64,000 nt of DNA, taken from positions 310,001 to 374,000 of the forward strand of contig WGLL01000011.1 in the NCBI GenBank assembly GCA_016125585.1. The letters run 5' to 3'. Under the pieces are notes generated by a model that was not told the DNA's origin, did not search any database, and was given only the letters and a program-made list of their open reading frames with translations. Source of the stretch: Caulobacter sp. (GTDB lineage Bacteria; Pseudomonadota; Alphaproteobacteria; Caulobacterales; Caulobacteraceae). Positions 1-9,057 of the stretch are shown here, one piece after another (the first letter of the stretch is position 1; each line of letters starts with the position of its first letter). Position numbers and translations under genes: made by a program.

Positions 1-969
1 GAAACCGAGGACAACCCCGGATCCGGCGAGCGCCGGCAGGCCGCCCAGCCGCATCAGTCGCAGCGAGAACGCCGCCGCCAGCACCGACATGGCCGAGAAC
101 AGGATCGGCGTCGCCAGCAGTTGTTGCAGACGCAGGCGGTAGGGCAGGGCCGAGAAGCCGGCTTTTTCCGTGCCGGCGATGGTGGCCGGCAGGCGCCAGA
201 AGGCGATGGCCTCGGGGGTGGTGAAGCGCTCGATCGCCGCCTGATCATCGAGGGTCGAGGGAATGGTCAGGCTGTCGGAGCGCACCGAGCCGGCGCCTGG
301 CGTCGCCTCGCGCACCCCGGTCAGGCTCCAGTAGCCGGGCATCAGCCGGGCCTCGTCGGCCTCGACCCGGCGGGAGAATTCGAGGCCGCCATCGTCGGCC
401 ACCCGGTAGATGAACATCGAGACGGTCTTCAGCCGCACTACCCCGTCGACCTCGTCATGGGCGCGGGCGCGAATGACCACCTGGGACTTGTCGTCGGTCT
501 GGCGCAGCCAGGTCTCCTTGGGCGCGGCGGTCAGATAGTCGTCCATCACCGCCGTGCGGGCCTGCTCGAAGCGGACGTTCATCCAGGCGGCGAGGGGGTT
601 GAGGGCGGCGACGGTGAGGGCGCCGACCACGAAGGCGGCGGCGGCGGCCGGCAGGATGAAGCGCCAGGCGGACACGCCCGCCGCGCGCATCGCGATCAGC
701 TCACTGCGGCGGTTGAGCCCCATGAAGGCGGCGAGGGTGCCGAACAGGAAGGCGAAGGGCAGCAGGGCCAGGATCGTCGACGGCGCCTTCAGCACCGTCA
801 GCCAAAGCAGGACGACAAAGCTGGCGTCGGCGCGGCCGCCGACATTGCGCGAGACATCGACGAAATCGATCAGCACGATCACGGCGGCGATGATCGCCAG
901 CGCCCCGCCCACCGAGGTCAGGGTGCGGTTGAGCACATAGCGTTCGAGGCGGCCGGGCAGGAACCTCAT
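1..969 (-). CDS. lptG: LPS export ABC transporter permease LptG (partial)
   Basis: Inner-membrane permease of the LptB2FG transporter, which lifts lipopolysaccharide out of the inner membrane and hands it to the LptC/LptA bridge. The reading frame is open for 323 codons to the window edge, so the last part (roughly 40 residues judged from family length) is missing. It shows an N-terminal hydrophobic segment after MRFLPGRLERYVL, further membrane segments, the family's NRRSELIAMRAAGVS-type cytoplasmic loop, a periplasmic domain and returning membrane helices. Its ATG overlaps the lptF stop in an ATGA, which indicates translational coupling. Identification follows from the YjgP/YjgQ pattern and the neighbour lptF. 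Confidence 0.93.
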   Translation of the reverse strand, partial: MRFLPGRLERYVLNRTLTSVGGALAIIAAVIVLIDFVDVSRNVGGRADASFVVLLWLTVLKAPSTILALLPFAFLFGTLAAFMGLNRRSELIAMRAAGVSAWRFILPAAAAAFVVGALTVAALNPLAAWMNVRFEQARTAVMDDYLTAAPKETWLRQTDDKSQVVIRARAHDEVDGVVRLKTVSMFIYRVADDGGLEFSRRVEADEARLMPGYWSLTGVREATPGAGSVRSDSLTIPSTLDDQAAIERFTTPEAIAFWRLPATIAGTEKAGFSALPYRLRLQQLLATPILFSAMSVLAAAFSLRLMRLGGLPALAGSGVVLGF

Positions 970-2117
970 ACCGAAGCCCCCACCGGCGGTCGCGGCATGC
1001 GCATGAAGGGCAGCCAGGCCTTCCAGCCGCTGCGCGATTCCACCGGACGGAAGATCTGGTCAAAGCCCCAGACCGCGGCGGCGATGGGGATCAGATACTG
1101 CATCACATTGAGCATGGCGCTGTCCTCGCAGGCGGCCTGGACAGCGAAGCCGATGATGCGGATCAGGGCCGCGGAGGCGCCGATCAGGGCAATGCGCCGG
1201 CCATAGCCGAGGCGGCTGAAGCCCGCCCCGACCACGGCCGCCAGGGCAAGGGCCATGAAGGCGATCGAATAGAGCGGAGAGGCCAGGCGGGAATGGCCCT
1301 CGGCCAACATGCGGTCCCGGTTCTTGCGCTCGTATTCCTGGGTCAGGTCCGGGAAGAACAGCTCGTGCAGATAGCGGTCCGACGCCTTGTAGCGGATGGT
1401 GTCGCGGGTGTTCAGATAGGGCTTCAGGTCGAGGGCGTATTCGTCGAAGGTCAGATAGTTGAGCACGCCCCGATCGGAAAATTCCTGGGTCGAGCCCTGG
1501 TGCATGACCAGCAGCGGCGAGTCCTGCTTGAACACCACCTGCCCGCGCTTGGCGGTGTAGGTTGTGGCGTGGCCGTCCGGGGTCATCTGGTGGATGAAAA
1601 GGTTGTGGATGGTGCCGTCCGGATCGACGGTCTGGCCGTAGACGGTCAGGCGCGGCGCCGGGTCGGTGAACTGGCCCTCGACCACCAGCATGGCGGCAAG
1701 GTCGGTCTTGGCCTGGAAGATCAGCTTGCGGTACTCGCGGTAGGCCGCCGGCTGAATCCAGAGATTGATGACAAGGCAGACCAGGGTGGCCAGCACCGAG
1801 AGCTTCACCGCTGGCGAGATGACCCGCCAGCGACTCATGCCGCCGGCGTAGCAGACCACCAGTTCCTGATCGCCCTGCAGCTTGTTGAGCGCCACCAGGG
1901 CGGCGACCAGAACCGCGATGGGAATGATCAGATTGGCCAGCTGCGGCATGGCCAGGATGATGATCTGCAGATAGATCCAGGCGCTCTGCCGCTGCTCGAT
2001 GATGATGTCGAGCTGGCCCAGGCTCTGGCTCAGCAGCCCCACGGCCGCCAGCGCCGCCGTCGCCAGCAGGGTGGGCCATAGAAGCTGGCGGAAAAGGTAG
2101 CGTTCGATCAGGCGCAT
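966..2117 (-). CDS. lptF: LPS export ABC transporter permease LptF
   Basis: Partner permease of LptG in the LptB2FG lipopolysaccharide exporter of the inner membrane. The 383-residue product has N-terminal membrane helices, a large periplasmic beta-jellyroll region in the middle and a C-terminal membrane block, as is usual for YjgP/YjgQ permeases. I start it at MRLIERYLFRQLL, eight codons inside the longest frame, because this matches the family start; the upstream extension is arginine-rich and has no support. It is transcribed away from pepA and leads directly into lptG. Both strand context and length are normal. Confidence 0.93.
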   Translation of the reverse strand: MRLIERYLFRQLLWPTLLATAALAAVGLLSQSLGQLDIIIEQRQSAWIYLQIIILAMPQLANLIIPIAVLVAALVALNKLQGDQELVVCYAGGMSRWRVISPAVKLSVLATLVCLVINLWIQPAAYREYRKLIFQAKTDLAAMLVVEGQFTDPAPRLTVYGQTVDPDGTIHNLFIHQMTPDGHATTYTAKRGQVVFKQDSPLLVMHQGSTQEFSDRGVLNYLTFDEYALDLKPYLNTRDTIRYKASDRYLHELFFPDLTQEYERKNRDRMLAEGHSRLASPLYSIAFMALALAAVVGAGFSRLGYGRRIALIGASAALIRIIGFAVQAACEDSAMLNVMQYLIPIAAAVWGFDQIFRPVESRSGWKAWLPFMRMPRPPVGASV

Positions 2118-2259
2118 GCGGACTTCGTGACGGGGCCGCACGACGGGCCGCCGGAGAGGCTGTTAGTAGGGCGGCGCGCGGTTTCGCACAACCGCTGCGC
2201 CTTCCCCCGCGTCCTGCATTGGACTATTCCGCCCGCAATGGCTTTTGCAGGAGTGTTCC

Positions 2260-3741
2260 ATGCGCATCGAATTTGTTCAGATTGACCGCGAGAACCCGCC
2301 CGGCGCCGGCGCGGTCGCGGCGGCCGTCTTCGAGGGGCCGACCCTGTCGGCCGGCGCTGGCGACCTCGACAAGGCTACTCACGGCGCCGTGGACCATGCG
2401 ACCCGGGCCGGCCGGTTCAACGGCGGCAAGGGCCAGAGCCAGGAACTGCTGGGCCCGCGCGGCCGGGAAAACATCCGCGTCGCCCTGATCGGCATGGGCG
2501 CCGCGGGCGACTGGAACGAGGAGGCGGCCGAGACCTTCGGCGCCCGGGCCTATGCTGCGCTGAAGACCTGCGGCTCGACCGCCCTGGCCCTGCTGATGCC
2601 CGAGGTCAGCGCCGAGGAGGCGGCCCGGGCGGCCTTCGGCGCGACCCTGGCCAGCTATCGCTTCGACCGCTACCGCACCACCGAGAAGCCGGACAAGAAG
2701 CCCTCGGTGCAGACCGTGGTCGTCTCCGTCGACGATCCGGCCGCCGCCAAGGCGGCCCACGCCGATCTGGCCTGCCTGGCCGAGGCCATCTTCTTCAGCC
2801 GCGACCTGGTTTCGGAACCGGCCAACATCCTGCATCCGGAAGAGTTCGCCCGCCGGGTCAAGGCGCTGGAGCCGATGGGTCTGGAAGTCGAGATTCTCGG
2901 CGAGGCCGAGATGAAGAAGCTCGGCATGGGCTCGCTGCTCGGCGTCGGCCAGGGCTCGCGCCGTGAAAGCCAGCTGGCGGTGATCCAGTGGAAGGGCGGC
3001 GGCGACGCCCAGCCCATCGCCTTTGTCGGCAAGGGCGTGACCTTCGACACCGGCGGCATCTCGATCAAGCCGGCCGACGGCATGGAAGACATGAAGTTCG
3101 ACATGGGCGGCGCCGGCGCCGTGGCCGGACTGATGCATGTCATCGCCGGCCGCAAGGCCAAGGCCAATGTCGTCGGCATCCTCGGCCTGGTCGAGAACAT
3201 GCCCGACGGCGACGCCCAGCGTCCGGGCGACGTTGTCACCAGCATGTCGGGCCAGACCATCGAGGTGATCAACACCGACGCGGAAGGCCGCCTCGTTCTG
3301 GCCGACGCGCTCTGGTACTGCCAGGATCGCTTCAAGCCGCAGTTCATGGTCGACCTGGCCACCCTGACCGGGGCGATCATCATCTCGCTGGGCAACGACT
3401 ATGGCGGTCTGTTCAGCAACAACGACGCCCTGGCGGAGAACCTGCTGGCCGCCTCCAAGGCCGAAAGCGAGCCCCTGTGGCGGCTGCCGCTGCCGCCGGC
3501 CTATGAAAAGCAGATCGAGAGCGCCATCGCCGATGTGAAGAACACCGGCGGGCGTCCCGCGGGGTCGATCACCGCGGCGCTGTTCCTGCAGCATTTCGTC
3601 AATGGCACGCCCTGGGCCCACCTGGACATCGCCGCGACCGCCTGGCGCAAGTCGGGGACCATCCCGACCAGCCCCGAAGGCGCCACCGGCTTTGGCGTCC
3701 GGTTGCTGAACCGGATGATTAAGGACCGCTACGAAAGCTGA
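2260..3741 (+). CDS. pepA: Leucyl aminopeptidase (M17)
   Basis: Cytosolic dizinc or dimanganese aminopeptidase that removes N-terminal residues from peptides; in some bacteria the PepA hexamer also binds DNA. The protein is 493 residues long. The M17 catalytic half is clear: GKGVTFDTGGISIKP, the KFDMGGAGAV stretch and the NTDAEGRLVLADAL signature carry the metal ligands and the catalytic arginine. The start is the ATG at MRIEFVQID, preceded by a GCAGGAG ribosome-binding site; an in-frame ATG five codons upstream lies before that site. It is divergent from lptF and followed by an inverted-repeat element and holC. Confidence 0.96.
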   Translation: MRIEFVQIDRENPPGAGAVAAAVFEGPTLSAGAGDLDKATHGAVDHATRAGRFNGGKGQSQELLGPRGRENIRVALIGMGAAGDWNEEAAETFGARAYAALKTCGSTALALLMPEVSAEEAARAAFGATLASYRFDRYRTTEKPDKKPSVQTVVVSVDDPAAAKAAHADLACLAEAIFFSRDLVSEPANILHPEEFARRVKALEPMGLEVEILGEAEMKKLGMGSLLGVGQGSRRESQLAVIQWKGGGDAQPIAFVGKGVTFDTGGISIKPADGMEDMKFDMGGAGAVAGLMHVIAGRKAKANVVGILGLVENMPDGDAQRPGDVVTSMSGQTIEVINTDAEGRLVLADALWYCQDRFKPQFMVDLATLTGAIIISLGNDYGGLFSNNDALAENLLAASKAESEPLWRLPLPPAYEKQIESAIADVKNTGGRPAGSITAALFLQHFVNGTPWAHLDIAATAWRKSGTIPTSPEGATGFGVRLLNRMIKDRYES

Positions 3742-3764
3742 CCCGGGCCGCGCCCCCATCCCCG

Positions 3765-3915
3765 CGACATCCCGGACGGTCGGATGGCCGGTCCGGGACC
3801 CGGCGGGGAGGGGCGCAATTTCGCGGTTGCGATGGCGGCGCCGGTCGCGCCAGATGAGGGGGATGGGTCCCGGCTTTCCCTCCAGCTTTCGCCGGGGTCC
3901 GGCCGGGATGACGGA
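3765..3915. repeat. BIME-like inverted-repeat element, copy 1
   Basis: An intergenic element bounded by CGACATCCCGG and CCGGGATGACGGA, with inner arms GGGACCCGG and TGGGTCCCGG. It is the most diverged of three copies in the window (the others begin at 26952 and 58103). Its right end runs into the GGAGG ribosome-binding site of holC. Each half can fold on itself, and the two halves are inverted relative to each other, as in paired REP/BIME elements. Confidence 0.75.
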
Positions 3916-3923
3916 GGTTGGGT

Positions 3924-4382
3924 TTGGCCACTGCCTGCGAGGTCTGGTTCTATCATCTGGAGCGCTCGTCGCTGGACGATGTGCTGCCCGAACTGCTGGA
4001 CAAGACCCTGCAGCGAAAGTGGCGGGCGCTGGTCAAGTGTGGCGCGCCGGAGCGGCTTGAGTCGCTCGACACCTGGCTGTGGACCTGCCGGGAGGACGGG
4101 TTCCTGCCGCATGGCCTGGCCAGCGAGCCGTTCGCCGATCATCAGCCGGTCCTGCTGACCACCGAGGACGACAACGCCAACGGCGCCCAGGTGCTGTTCC
4201 TTGTCGAAGGCGCGGCGCCGGGCGATCTTTCGCCCTATGAGCGGTGCATCGTGCTGTTCGACGGGCGCGACGAGGCGGCCCTGGCCGGCCCCCGGACCCT
4301 GTGGAAATCGGTCAAGGCCCGGAAGCTGCCGGCCTCCTACTGGCGGCAGGGCGAGCAAAGAGGTTGGGAGAAACAGGCATGA
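3924..4382 (+). CDS. holC: DNA polymerase III chi subunit
   Basis: Chi subunit of the DNA polymerase III holoenzyme, which links the clamp loader to single-stranded DNA-binding protein. The 152-residue product has the HolC hallmarks: an EVWFYHLE start, the LDxxLPxLLxKxLxRKWR helix, a DTWLWTC strand and the CIVLFDG strand near the C terminus. The start is a TTG six bases after GGAGG (3913-3917); another TTG at 3918 sits too close to that site. Part of the ribosome-binding site coincides with the end of the upstream repeat element. The stop overlaps the next gene in an ATGA. Confidence 0.92.
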   Translation: MATACEVWFYHLERSSLDDVLPELLDKTLQRKWRALVKCGAPERLESLDTWLWTCREDGFLPHGLASEPFADHQPVLLTTEDDNANGAQVLFLVEGAAPGDLSPYERCIVLFDGRDEAALAGPRTLWKSVKARKLPASYWRQGEQRGWEKQA

Positions 4383-4714
4383 GGCGAATGGGCGTGGCGA
4401 TGATGACGGTCGGGCTGTCGGGACTGTTCGCCTGCGCGCCGACGCCGCCTCCGGCCCCGCCGCCCGCGCCGGTCGTGTCGGCGAAGCCGCCGCCCCTGCC
4501 GATGCCGGCGAGGCCGCCGAAGGACCATTGCGGGGCCTGGGAACTGCAGCACCTTGTCGGGCGGCCGAAGACGGACATTCCCGTGCCCGTCGATCCGAGC
4601 AAGCGCCGGGTGGTCTGCAACACCTGCCCGGTGACCATGGACTATCGCCAGGACCGGCTGAACATCGTCTTCGACGCCAGGACCGGGATCGTCACGGAAG
4701 TGAAGTGCGGCTGA
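4379..4714 (+). CDS. I78-family peptidase inhibitor-like lipoprotein
   Basis: A 111-residue exported protein with a lipobox (LFAC, cysteine 19) followed by a proline-rich linker. The C-terminal half matches the Inhibitor_I78 pattern: CGA near residue 51, LVG near 59-61, VTMDYRQDRLNIVFD and a final KCG. In most family members the loop before VTMDYR reads like RVIRPG; here it is RVVCNTC, adding a CxxC pair (80, 83). I infer a periplasmic lipid-anchored inhibitor, but the altered loop lies near the reactive region of eglin/I78 folds, so inhibition is not certain. It is translationally coupled to holC upstream and overlaps the next gene by 10 bp. Confidence 0.75.
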   Translation: MRRMGVAMMTVGLSGLFACAPTPPPAPPPAPVVSAKPPPLPMPARPPKDHCGAWELQHLVGRPKTDIPVPVDPSKRRVVCNTCPVTMDYRQDRLNIVFDARTGIVTEVKCG

Positions 4715-5124
4715 TCGCGGCCCTGCTGGGGTTGGGGCTGGCGCTGACTGCCAGCGCAAGCCCGGCAGTGATGTCGGATAAGATCGATATGATCGTCATC
4801 GGAGATGGGACGCGGGGAGATCCTGCGCTCCTCTTGCCTGAGAACGGAGAAGTCCTGCTCGATCCGCCTCTGGTCTGGACCGCCAAGGTCAGCATCAGAT
4901 ACGTGCTGCGCGGCGGGCCTGGAGCCGGCGATCTTGAGGTCCGCTATGTTGATCGCTGGGGCTATCAACCGGGAACCATGGTCTACTTTCTGTCCCATCA
5001 CGAGGACGGAAGCTACTGGATTGTCTGCCGAGACGAATGGCTGGGCGGCGCCACCGGGTCTGCCAACGGCGATCCGGACCACGGAGTCGCCCTTCGCCGA
5101 AATTTGCGTCTCAAATCCTGCTGA
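4705..5124 (+). CDS. Secreted protein of unknown function
   Basis: A 139-residue protein beginning at a GTG within the end of the I78-type gene. The N terminus (MRLIAALLGLGLALTASASPA) is a clear Sec signal peptide with a probable cleavage after ASA or SPA. The mature part is rich in beta-strand-like segments (VSIRYVLRGG, LEVRYVDRWGYQPG, MVYFLSHHEDGSYWIVCRDEW) and has two cysteines, at CRDEW and at the C-terminal SC. I do not recognise the family. The overlap with the inhibitor-like gene suggests co-translation. Confidence 0.6.
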   Translation: MRLIAALLGLGLALTASASPAVMSDKIDMIVIGDGTRGDPALLLPENGEVLLDPPLVWTAKVSIRYVLRGGPGAGDLEVRYVDRWGYQPGTMVYFLSHHEDGSYWIVCRDEWLGGATGSANGDPDHGVALRRNLRLKSC

Positions 5125-5164
5125 TCCTGGCTGTTGACCGCTTCAAGGGCCCCGGACGGGGCGA

Positions 5165-7054
5165 TCAGGCGCTGACCGCCTCCAGCGCCTCGGCCGCGGC
5201 GATCCACACCGCCTCGGCCTCGTCGACCTGGCTCTGCACCCTGGCGCGTCGCTTGCCGAGATCGGCGGCGGCGGTGGGATCCCGGACATAGAGGTTGGGG
5301 TCGGCCAGCTTCTGGTCGATCTCGGCCAGGGTCCTGGTCACCCGGGCCAGGGTTTCCTCCGCCGCCGTCAGCTTGCGCTTCAGCGGACCGGCCACCGCCG
5401 CCGGATCGCGCCCGGCCGGGATCGGGGCCTTGCTGTTGACCTTCGGGGCCTCGGGCTCGCCCTTGACCTGGGTCGGGCTGCGGGCGGCGACGCGGGCGCG
5501 GTCGAGGACGAATTTGGCGTAGTCGTCCATGTCGCCGTCGAAGGACTTCACGCCTCCATCGGCCGCGAGCCACAGGCGGTCCGCCACCAGTTCCATCAGG
5601 GAGCGGTCGTGGGTGATCAGGATCACCGCGCCCTCGTAATCGTTCAGGGCGTCGAGCAGGGCCCGGCGGCTGTCGATGTCGAGGTGGTTGGTCGGCTCAT
5701 CGAGGATCAGCAGGTGCGGCGCGTCCATGGCCACCATGTTGAGCAGCAGGCGCGCCCGCTCGCCGCCGGAGAGGTTGCCCACGGTGGTTTCCGACTTGTC
5801 GTAGCTGATGCCCCACTGGGCCAGCTTCGAGCGGCGCTGGCTCTCGCCCTGTTCGGGCAGGGCGCGGCGGATGATGTCCATCGGGGTGTCGACCGGATCG
5901 AGGGCCTCGATCTGATGCTGGTGGAACCAGCCGACCTTGATGCGGCGGTCGCGGTGCAGATCGCCCGACTGGATCTCCAGCGCCCCCGCGATCATCTTGG
6001 CGAAGGTCGACTTGCCGGCCCCGTTGACGCCGAGCAGCCCGATGCGGTCGTCGATGTCCATCCGCAGGTTGAGGTTCCTGAGGATCGGCGGGCCGCCGTA
6101 GCCGACCGCGGCGTTGTCCAGCCGGATCAGGGGCGGGGCCAGGGGGCGCTTGGGCGAGGGGATGGTGAAGGGGGCGGTGCGCTCCTCCAGGGTCAGGGTC
6201 ACCGGCGGCAGCTTCTGCAGCATCTTCAGGCGTGACTGGGCCTGGGTGGCCTTGGAGGCCTTGGCGCGGAAACGGTCGACGAAGGCCTGCATATGGGCGC
6301 GCTTGGCTTCGATCTTGCCGCGCATGGCTTCGGCGAGGCGGGCCTTTTCGGCGCGCTGTTCTTCGAAGCTGTCGTAGCCGCCAGTGTAGAGGTCGAGCTT
6401 TCCCTCGCGAACATGCAGGATGTAACCGACGGAATTATTGAGCAATTCCCGGTCGTGACTGATGATCAGGGCGGTGTGCGGATACTTCTTGAGCCGTGAC
6501 TCCAGCCACAGGGCGCCCTCGAGGTCGAGGTAGTTGGTCGGCTCGTCGAGCAGCAGCAGGTCGGGTTCGGAGAAGAGGGCGGCCGCCAGGGCCACCCGCA
6601 TCCGCCAGCCGCCGGAGAACTCGGCCATCGGCCGGGCCAGATCCTCGTTGGAAAAGCCGAGGCCGGCGAGAATCTCCGACGCGCGGGCCGGGGCCGAGTC
6701 GGCGTCGATCTCGATCAGCCTGGCCCAGATGTCGCCCATCTCCTCCGGATCGGCGGTCTCCAGCCGCGTCATCAGGCTGTGGCGCTCCTCATCGGCCTCG
6801 AGCACCGTGTCCAGCAGGGAAACGGGGGTCGCGGGGTGTTCCTGGTCGACCGAGCCGATCCTCGCCGCCTTGGGAATCCTGATCTCGTCGTCGCCGGCGT
6901 GAAGTTCGCCGAGGATCAGCTTGAAAAGCGTGGACTTTCCGATCCCGTTGCGCCCCACGAGACCGACCTTGCCGCCCGTCGGAAGGGTGACGGTCGCCTT
7001 GTCGAAAAAGCGTCGTCCCCAGGCGTTGAAGGTAAGGTCGTTGATCTGAAGCAT
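5165..7054 (-). CDS. ABC-F family ATPase (YheS/Uup type)
   Basis: A 629-residue soluble protein with two ABC ATPase domains and no membrane segments, the ABC-F arrangement. Domain 1 has Walker A GRNGIGKST, signature FSGGWRMR and Walker B LLLLDEPTNYLD. Domain 2 has GVNGAGKST, LSGGERARL and LLILDEPTNHLD. Between them lies the charged linker that in this family reaches into the ribosomal E site. A C-terminal charged extension of about 100 residues looks like the Uup/YheS coiled-coil tail. Family knowledge points to a translation-associated factor; the exact member cannot be decided from sequence inspection. Confidence 0.92.
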   Translation of the reverse strand: MLQINDLTFNAWGRRFFDKATVTLPTGGKVGLVGRNGIGKSTLFKLILGELHAGDDEIRIPKAARIGSVDQEHPATPVSLLDTVLEADEERHSLMTRLETADPEEMGDIWARLIEIDADSAPARASEILAGLGFSNEDLARPMAEFSGGWRMRVALAAALFSEPDLLLLDEPTNYLDLEGALWLESRLKKYPHTALIISHDRELLNNSVGYILHVREGKLDLYTGGYDSFEEQRAEKARLAEAMRGKIEAKRAHMQAFVDRFRAKASKATQAQSRLKMLQKLPPVTLTLEERTAPFTIPSPKRPLAPPLIRLDNAAVGYGGPPILRNLNLRMDIDDRIGLLGVNGAGKSTFAKMIAGALEIQSGDLHRDRRIKVGWFHQHQIEALDPVDTPMDIIRRALPEQGESQRRSKLAQWGISYDKSETTVGNLSGGERARLLLNMVAMDAPHLLILDEPTNHLDIDSRRALLDALNDYEGAVILITHDRSLMELVADRLWLAADGGVKSFDGDMDDYAKFVLDRARVAARSPTQVKGEPEAPKVNSKAPIPAGRDPAAVAGPLKRKLTAAEETLARVTRTLAEIDQKLADPNLYVRDPTAAADLGKRRARVQSQVDEAEAVWIAAAEALEAVSA

Positions 7055-7071
7055 GATTACGCAAGCAAGTG

Positions 7072-7100
7072 TTGGCGGAAGGGAGGGTCGCCGCTATAAG
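7072..7100 (+). promoter_or_regulatory. Probable housekeeping promoter of ndk
   Basis: TTGGCG (7072-7077), a 17-base spacer and TATAAG (7095-7100) form a sigma70-type promoter about 50 bases before the ndk ATG. It overlaps the region just upstream of the divergent ABC-F gene. Confidence 0.6.
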
Positions 7101-7150
7101 CCCGCGACCTCCCAAATCCCACCTCTTTGTAGGGCTGAAGAAAACTAGTT

Positions 7151-7570
<420 letters not shown>

Positions 7571-7597
7571 GCCCAAGCAGGTTCCAGAGATGATGAA

Positions 7598-7635
7598 GGG
7601 TCGGCGGATCGCTCCGCCGGCCCTTTTTCTTTTTC
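7598..7635 (+). terminator. Intrinsic terminator of ndk
   Basis: An 11-bp stem (GGGTCGGCGGA with TCCGCCGGCCC, loop TCGC) is followed by CTTTTTCTTTTT-type thymine tracts, a textbook rho-independent terminator. Its tail touches the stop codon of the convergent antiporter gene. Confidence 0.9.
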
Positions 7636-8926
7636 AGTGGCCGCCGGACGGCTCGTCTCCGTTCGACGGCGACCAGCGCTTCATCGCGGGGCCGATGGTG
7701 CCGCCCTGGACCAGCACCGAGAACAGCACCACAACATAGGTGGCCGCGACCAGGATGTCCTTGGCCGGGCCGGCTGGCAGCGACAGGGCGAGGGCGATGG
7801 AGATGCCGCCCCGCAGGCCGCCCCAGCTCATCACCCGGAAGGCCAGCTGGAAGGGCAGCAGGTCGCGCCAGAACAGCAGCGGCACGCCGACCGAGAAGGC
7901 GCGGGCGAGGAAGACCAGCGGAATGGTCAGGGCGCCCAGCCACAGCAGCCCCAGCCGGTCGGCCAGGACAATGCCCTCCAGCCCGATCAGCAGGAACAGG
8001 ATGGCGTTGAGAATGTCGTCGATCAGGGCCCAGAACTTCAGCAGGTGATCGCGGGTGATCTCGCTCATCGCGTAGCTGACGCCGTGGTTGCCGATCAGCA
8101 GGCCGGCGACGGCCATGGCCACCGGGCCGCTGACATGGATGGCCGAAGCCAGGGCGTAGCCGCCCATCACCGTCGCCAGGGTGATCATCACCTCGACCGA
8201 ATATTCGTCGATGGCCTTCATGGCCCGGTAGGCGATCCAGCCGATCACCAGGCCCAGGGCCGCGCCGCCGACGGCCTCGACCAGGAACAGCTCGCCGGCG
8301 TGGACCAGGGAAAAGCCCTCGGCGCCGCCGGCCGAGACGGCCGCAGCCAGCAGGATGGAGAAGATGACCACCCCGACGCCATCGTTGAACAGGCTCTCGC
8401 CAACGATGGTCGCCTGCAGGGTCGGCGGCACATGGGCGGTCTTCATGACCCCCAGCACGGCGACCGGGTCGGTCGGGCTGATCAGGGCCCCGAACACGAA
8501 GCACCACATCAGCGGCAGATCCATGCCCAGCAGCCGGGTGATCCCCGCCAAGCCGAGGCCGACGATGACGGTCGAGACGACCACCCCGATGGTGCTCAGG
8601 AAACCGATCTGCAGACCGCCGCGCTTCATGTGGGCGATGTCGACATGCAGGGCGCCGGCGAACAGCAGGAAGGACAGCATGCCGTCCATCAGGGTGGCTT
8701 CGAAGTCGATGCCTTCCAGAAAGCGGGCGACAGTTTCGGAGATGCTGCTGCTGGGGATGGTCTTGTCGATGACGATGACAACCAGCGACGCGACCGCGCC
8801 CATCAGGGTCAGGGCCACGGTCTGGGGCAGTTTCAGGAAGCGGTGATTGACCCATCCGAGGATCGCCGCCAGCACCACCAGAATGGCGGCGGCGTAGAAC
8901 GGGGTCAGGACAAAGTGCTCGAACAT
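7634..8926 (-). CDS. CPA1-family Na+(K+)/H+ antiporter
   Basis: An inner-membrane cation/proton antiporter of about 12 hydrophobic segments, 430 residues. The CPA1 (NhaP/NHE) signature is clear: FGALISPTDPVAVLG contains the conserved TDP bend and ESLFNDGVGVV carries the ND pair that binds the cation. The cytoplasmic C terminus after the last helix is very short (ends near SGGH), so it lacks the regulatory tail of long CPA1 members. It converges on ndk, and their ends share the ndk terminator region. The ion preference cannot be inferred here. Confidence 0.92.
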   Translation of the reverse strand: MFEHFVLTPFYAAAILVVLAAILGWVNHRFLKLPQTVALTLMGAVASLVVIVIDKTIPSSSISETVARFLEGIDFEATLMDGMLSFLLFAGALHVDIAHMKRGGLQIGFLSTIGVVVSTVIVGLGLAGITRLLGMDLPLMWCFVFGALISPTDPVAVLGVMKTAHVPPTLQATIVGESLFNDGVGVVIFSILLAAAVSAGGAEGFSLVHAGELFLVEAVGGAALGLVIGWIAYRAMKAIDEYSVEVMITLATVMGGYALASAIHVSGPVAMAVAGLLIGNHGVSYAMSEITRDHLLKFWALIDDILNAILFLLIGLEGIVLADRLGLLWLGALTIPLVFLARAFSVGVPLLFWRDLLPFQLAFRVMSWGGLRGGISIALALSLPAGPAKDILVAATYVVVLFSVLVQGGTIGPAMKRWSPSNGDEPSGGH

Positions 8927-8964
8927 GGCGTCTCGTCAGAACTGGCGGGCGTCGATCGGAACGG

Positions 8965-8983
8965 GGGAGTTGCCGGAACTCCC
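8965..8983 (-). terminator. Hairpin downstream of purMN (weak terminator)
   Basis: GGGAGTT and AACTCCC form a 7-bp stem with a five-base loop in the gap after purN on the minus strand. No thymine run follows, so termination is only a possibility. Confidence 0.3.
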
Positions 8984-9057
8984 AGCTGCGCCCGAACCTG
9001 CCCGAACGACCGGGCGCTGTCGATCAAAGTCGGGACTTGCGGCGACGAATTCGCCGG

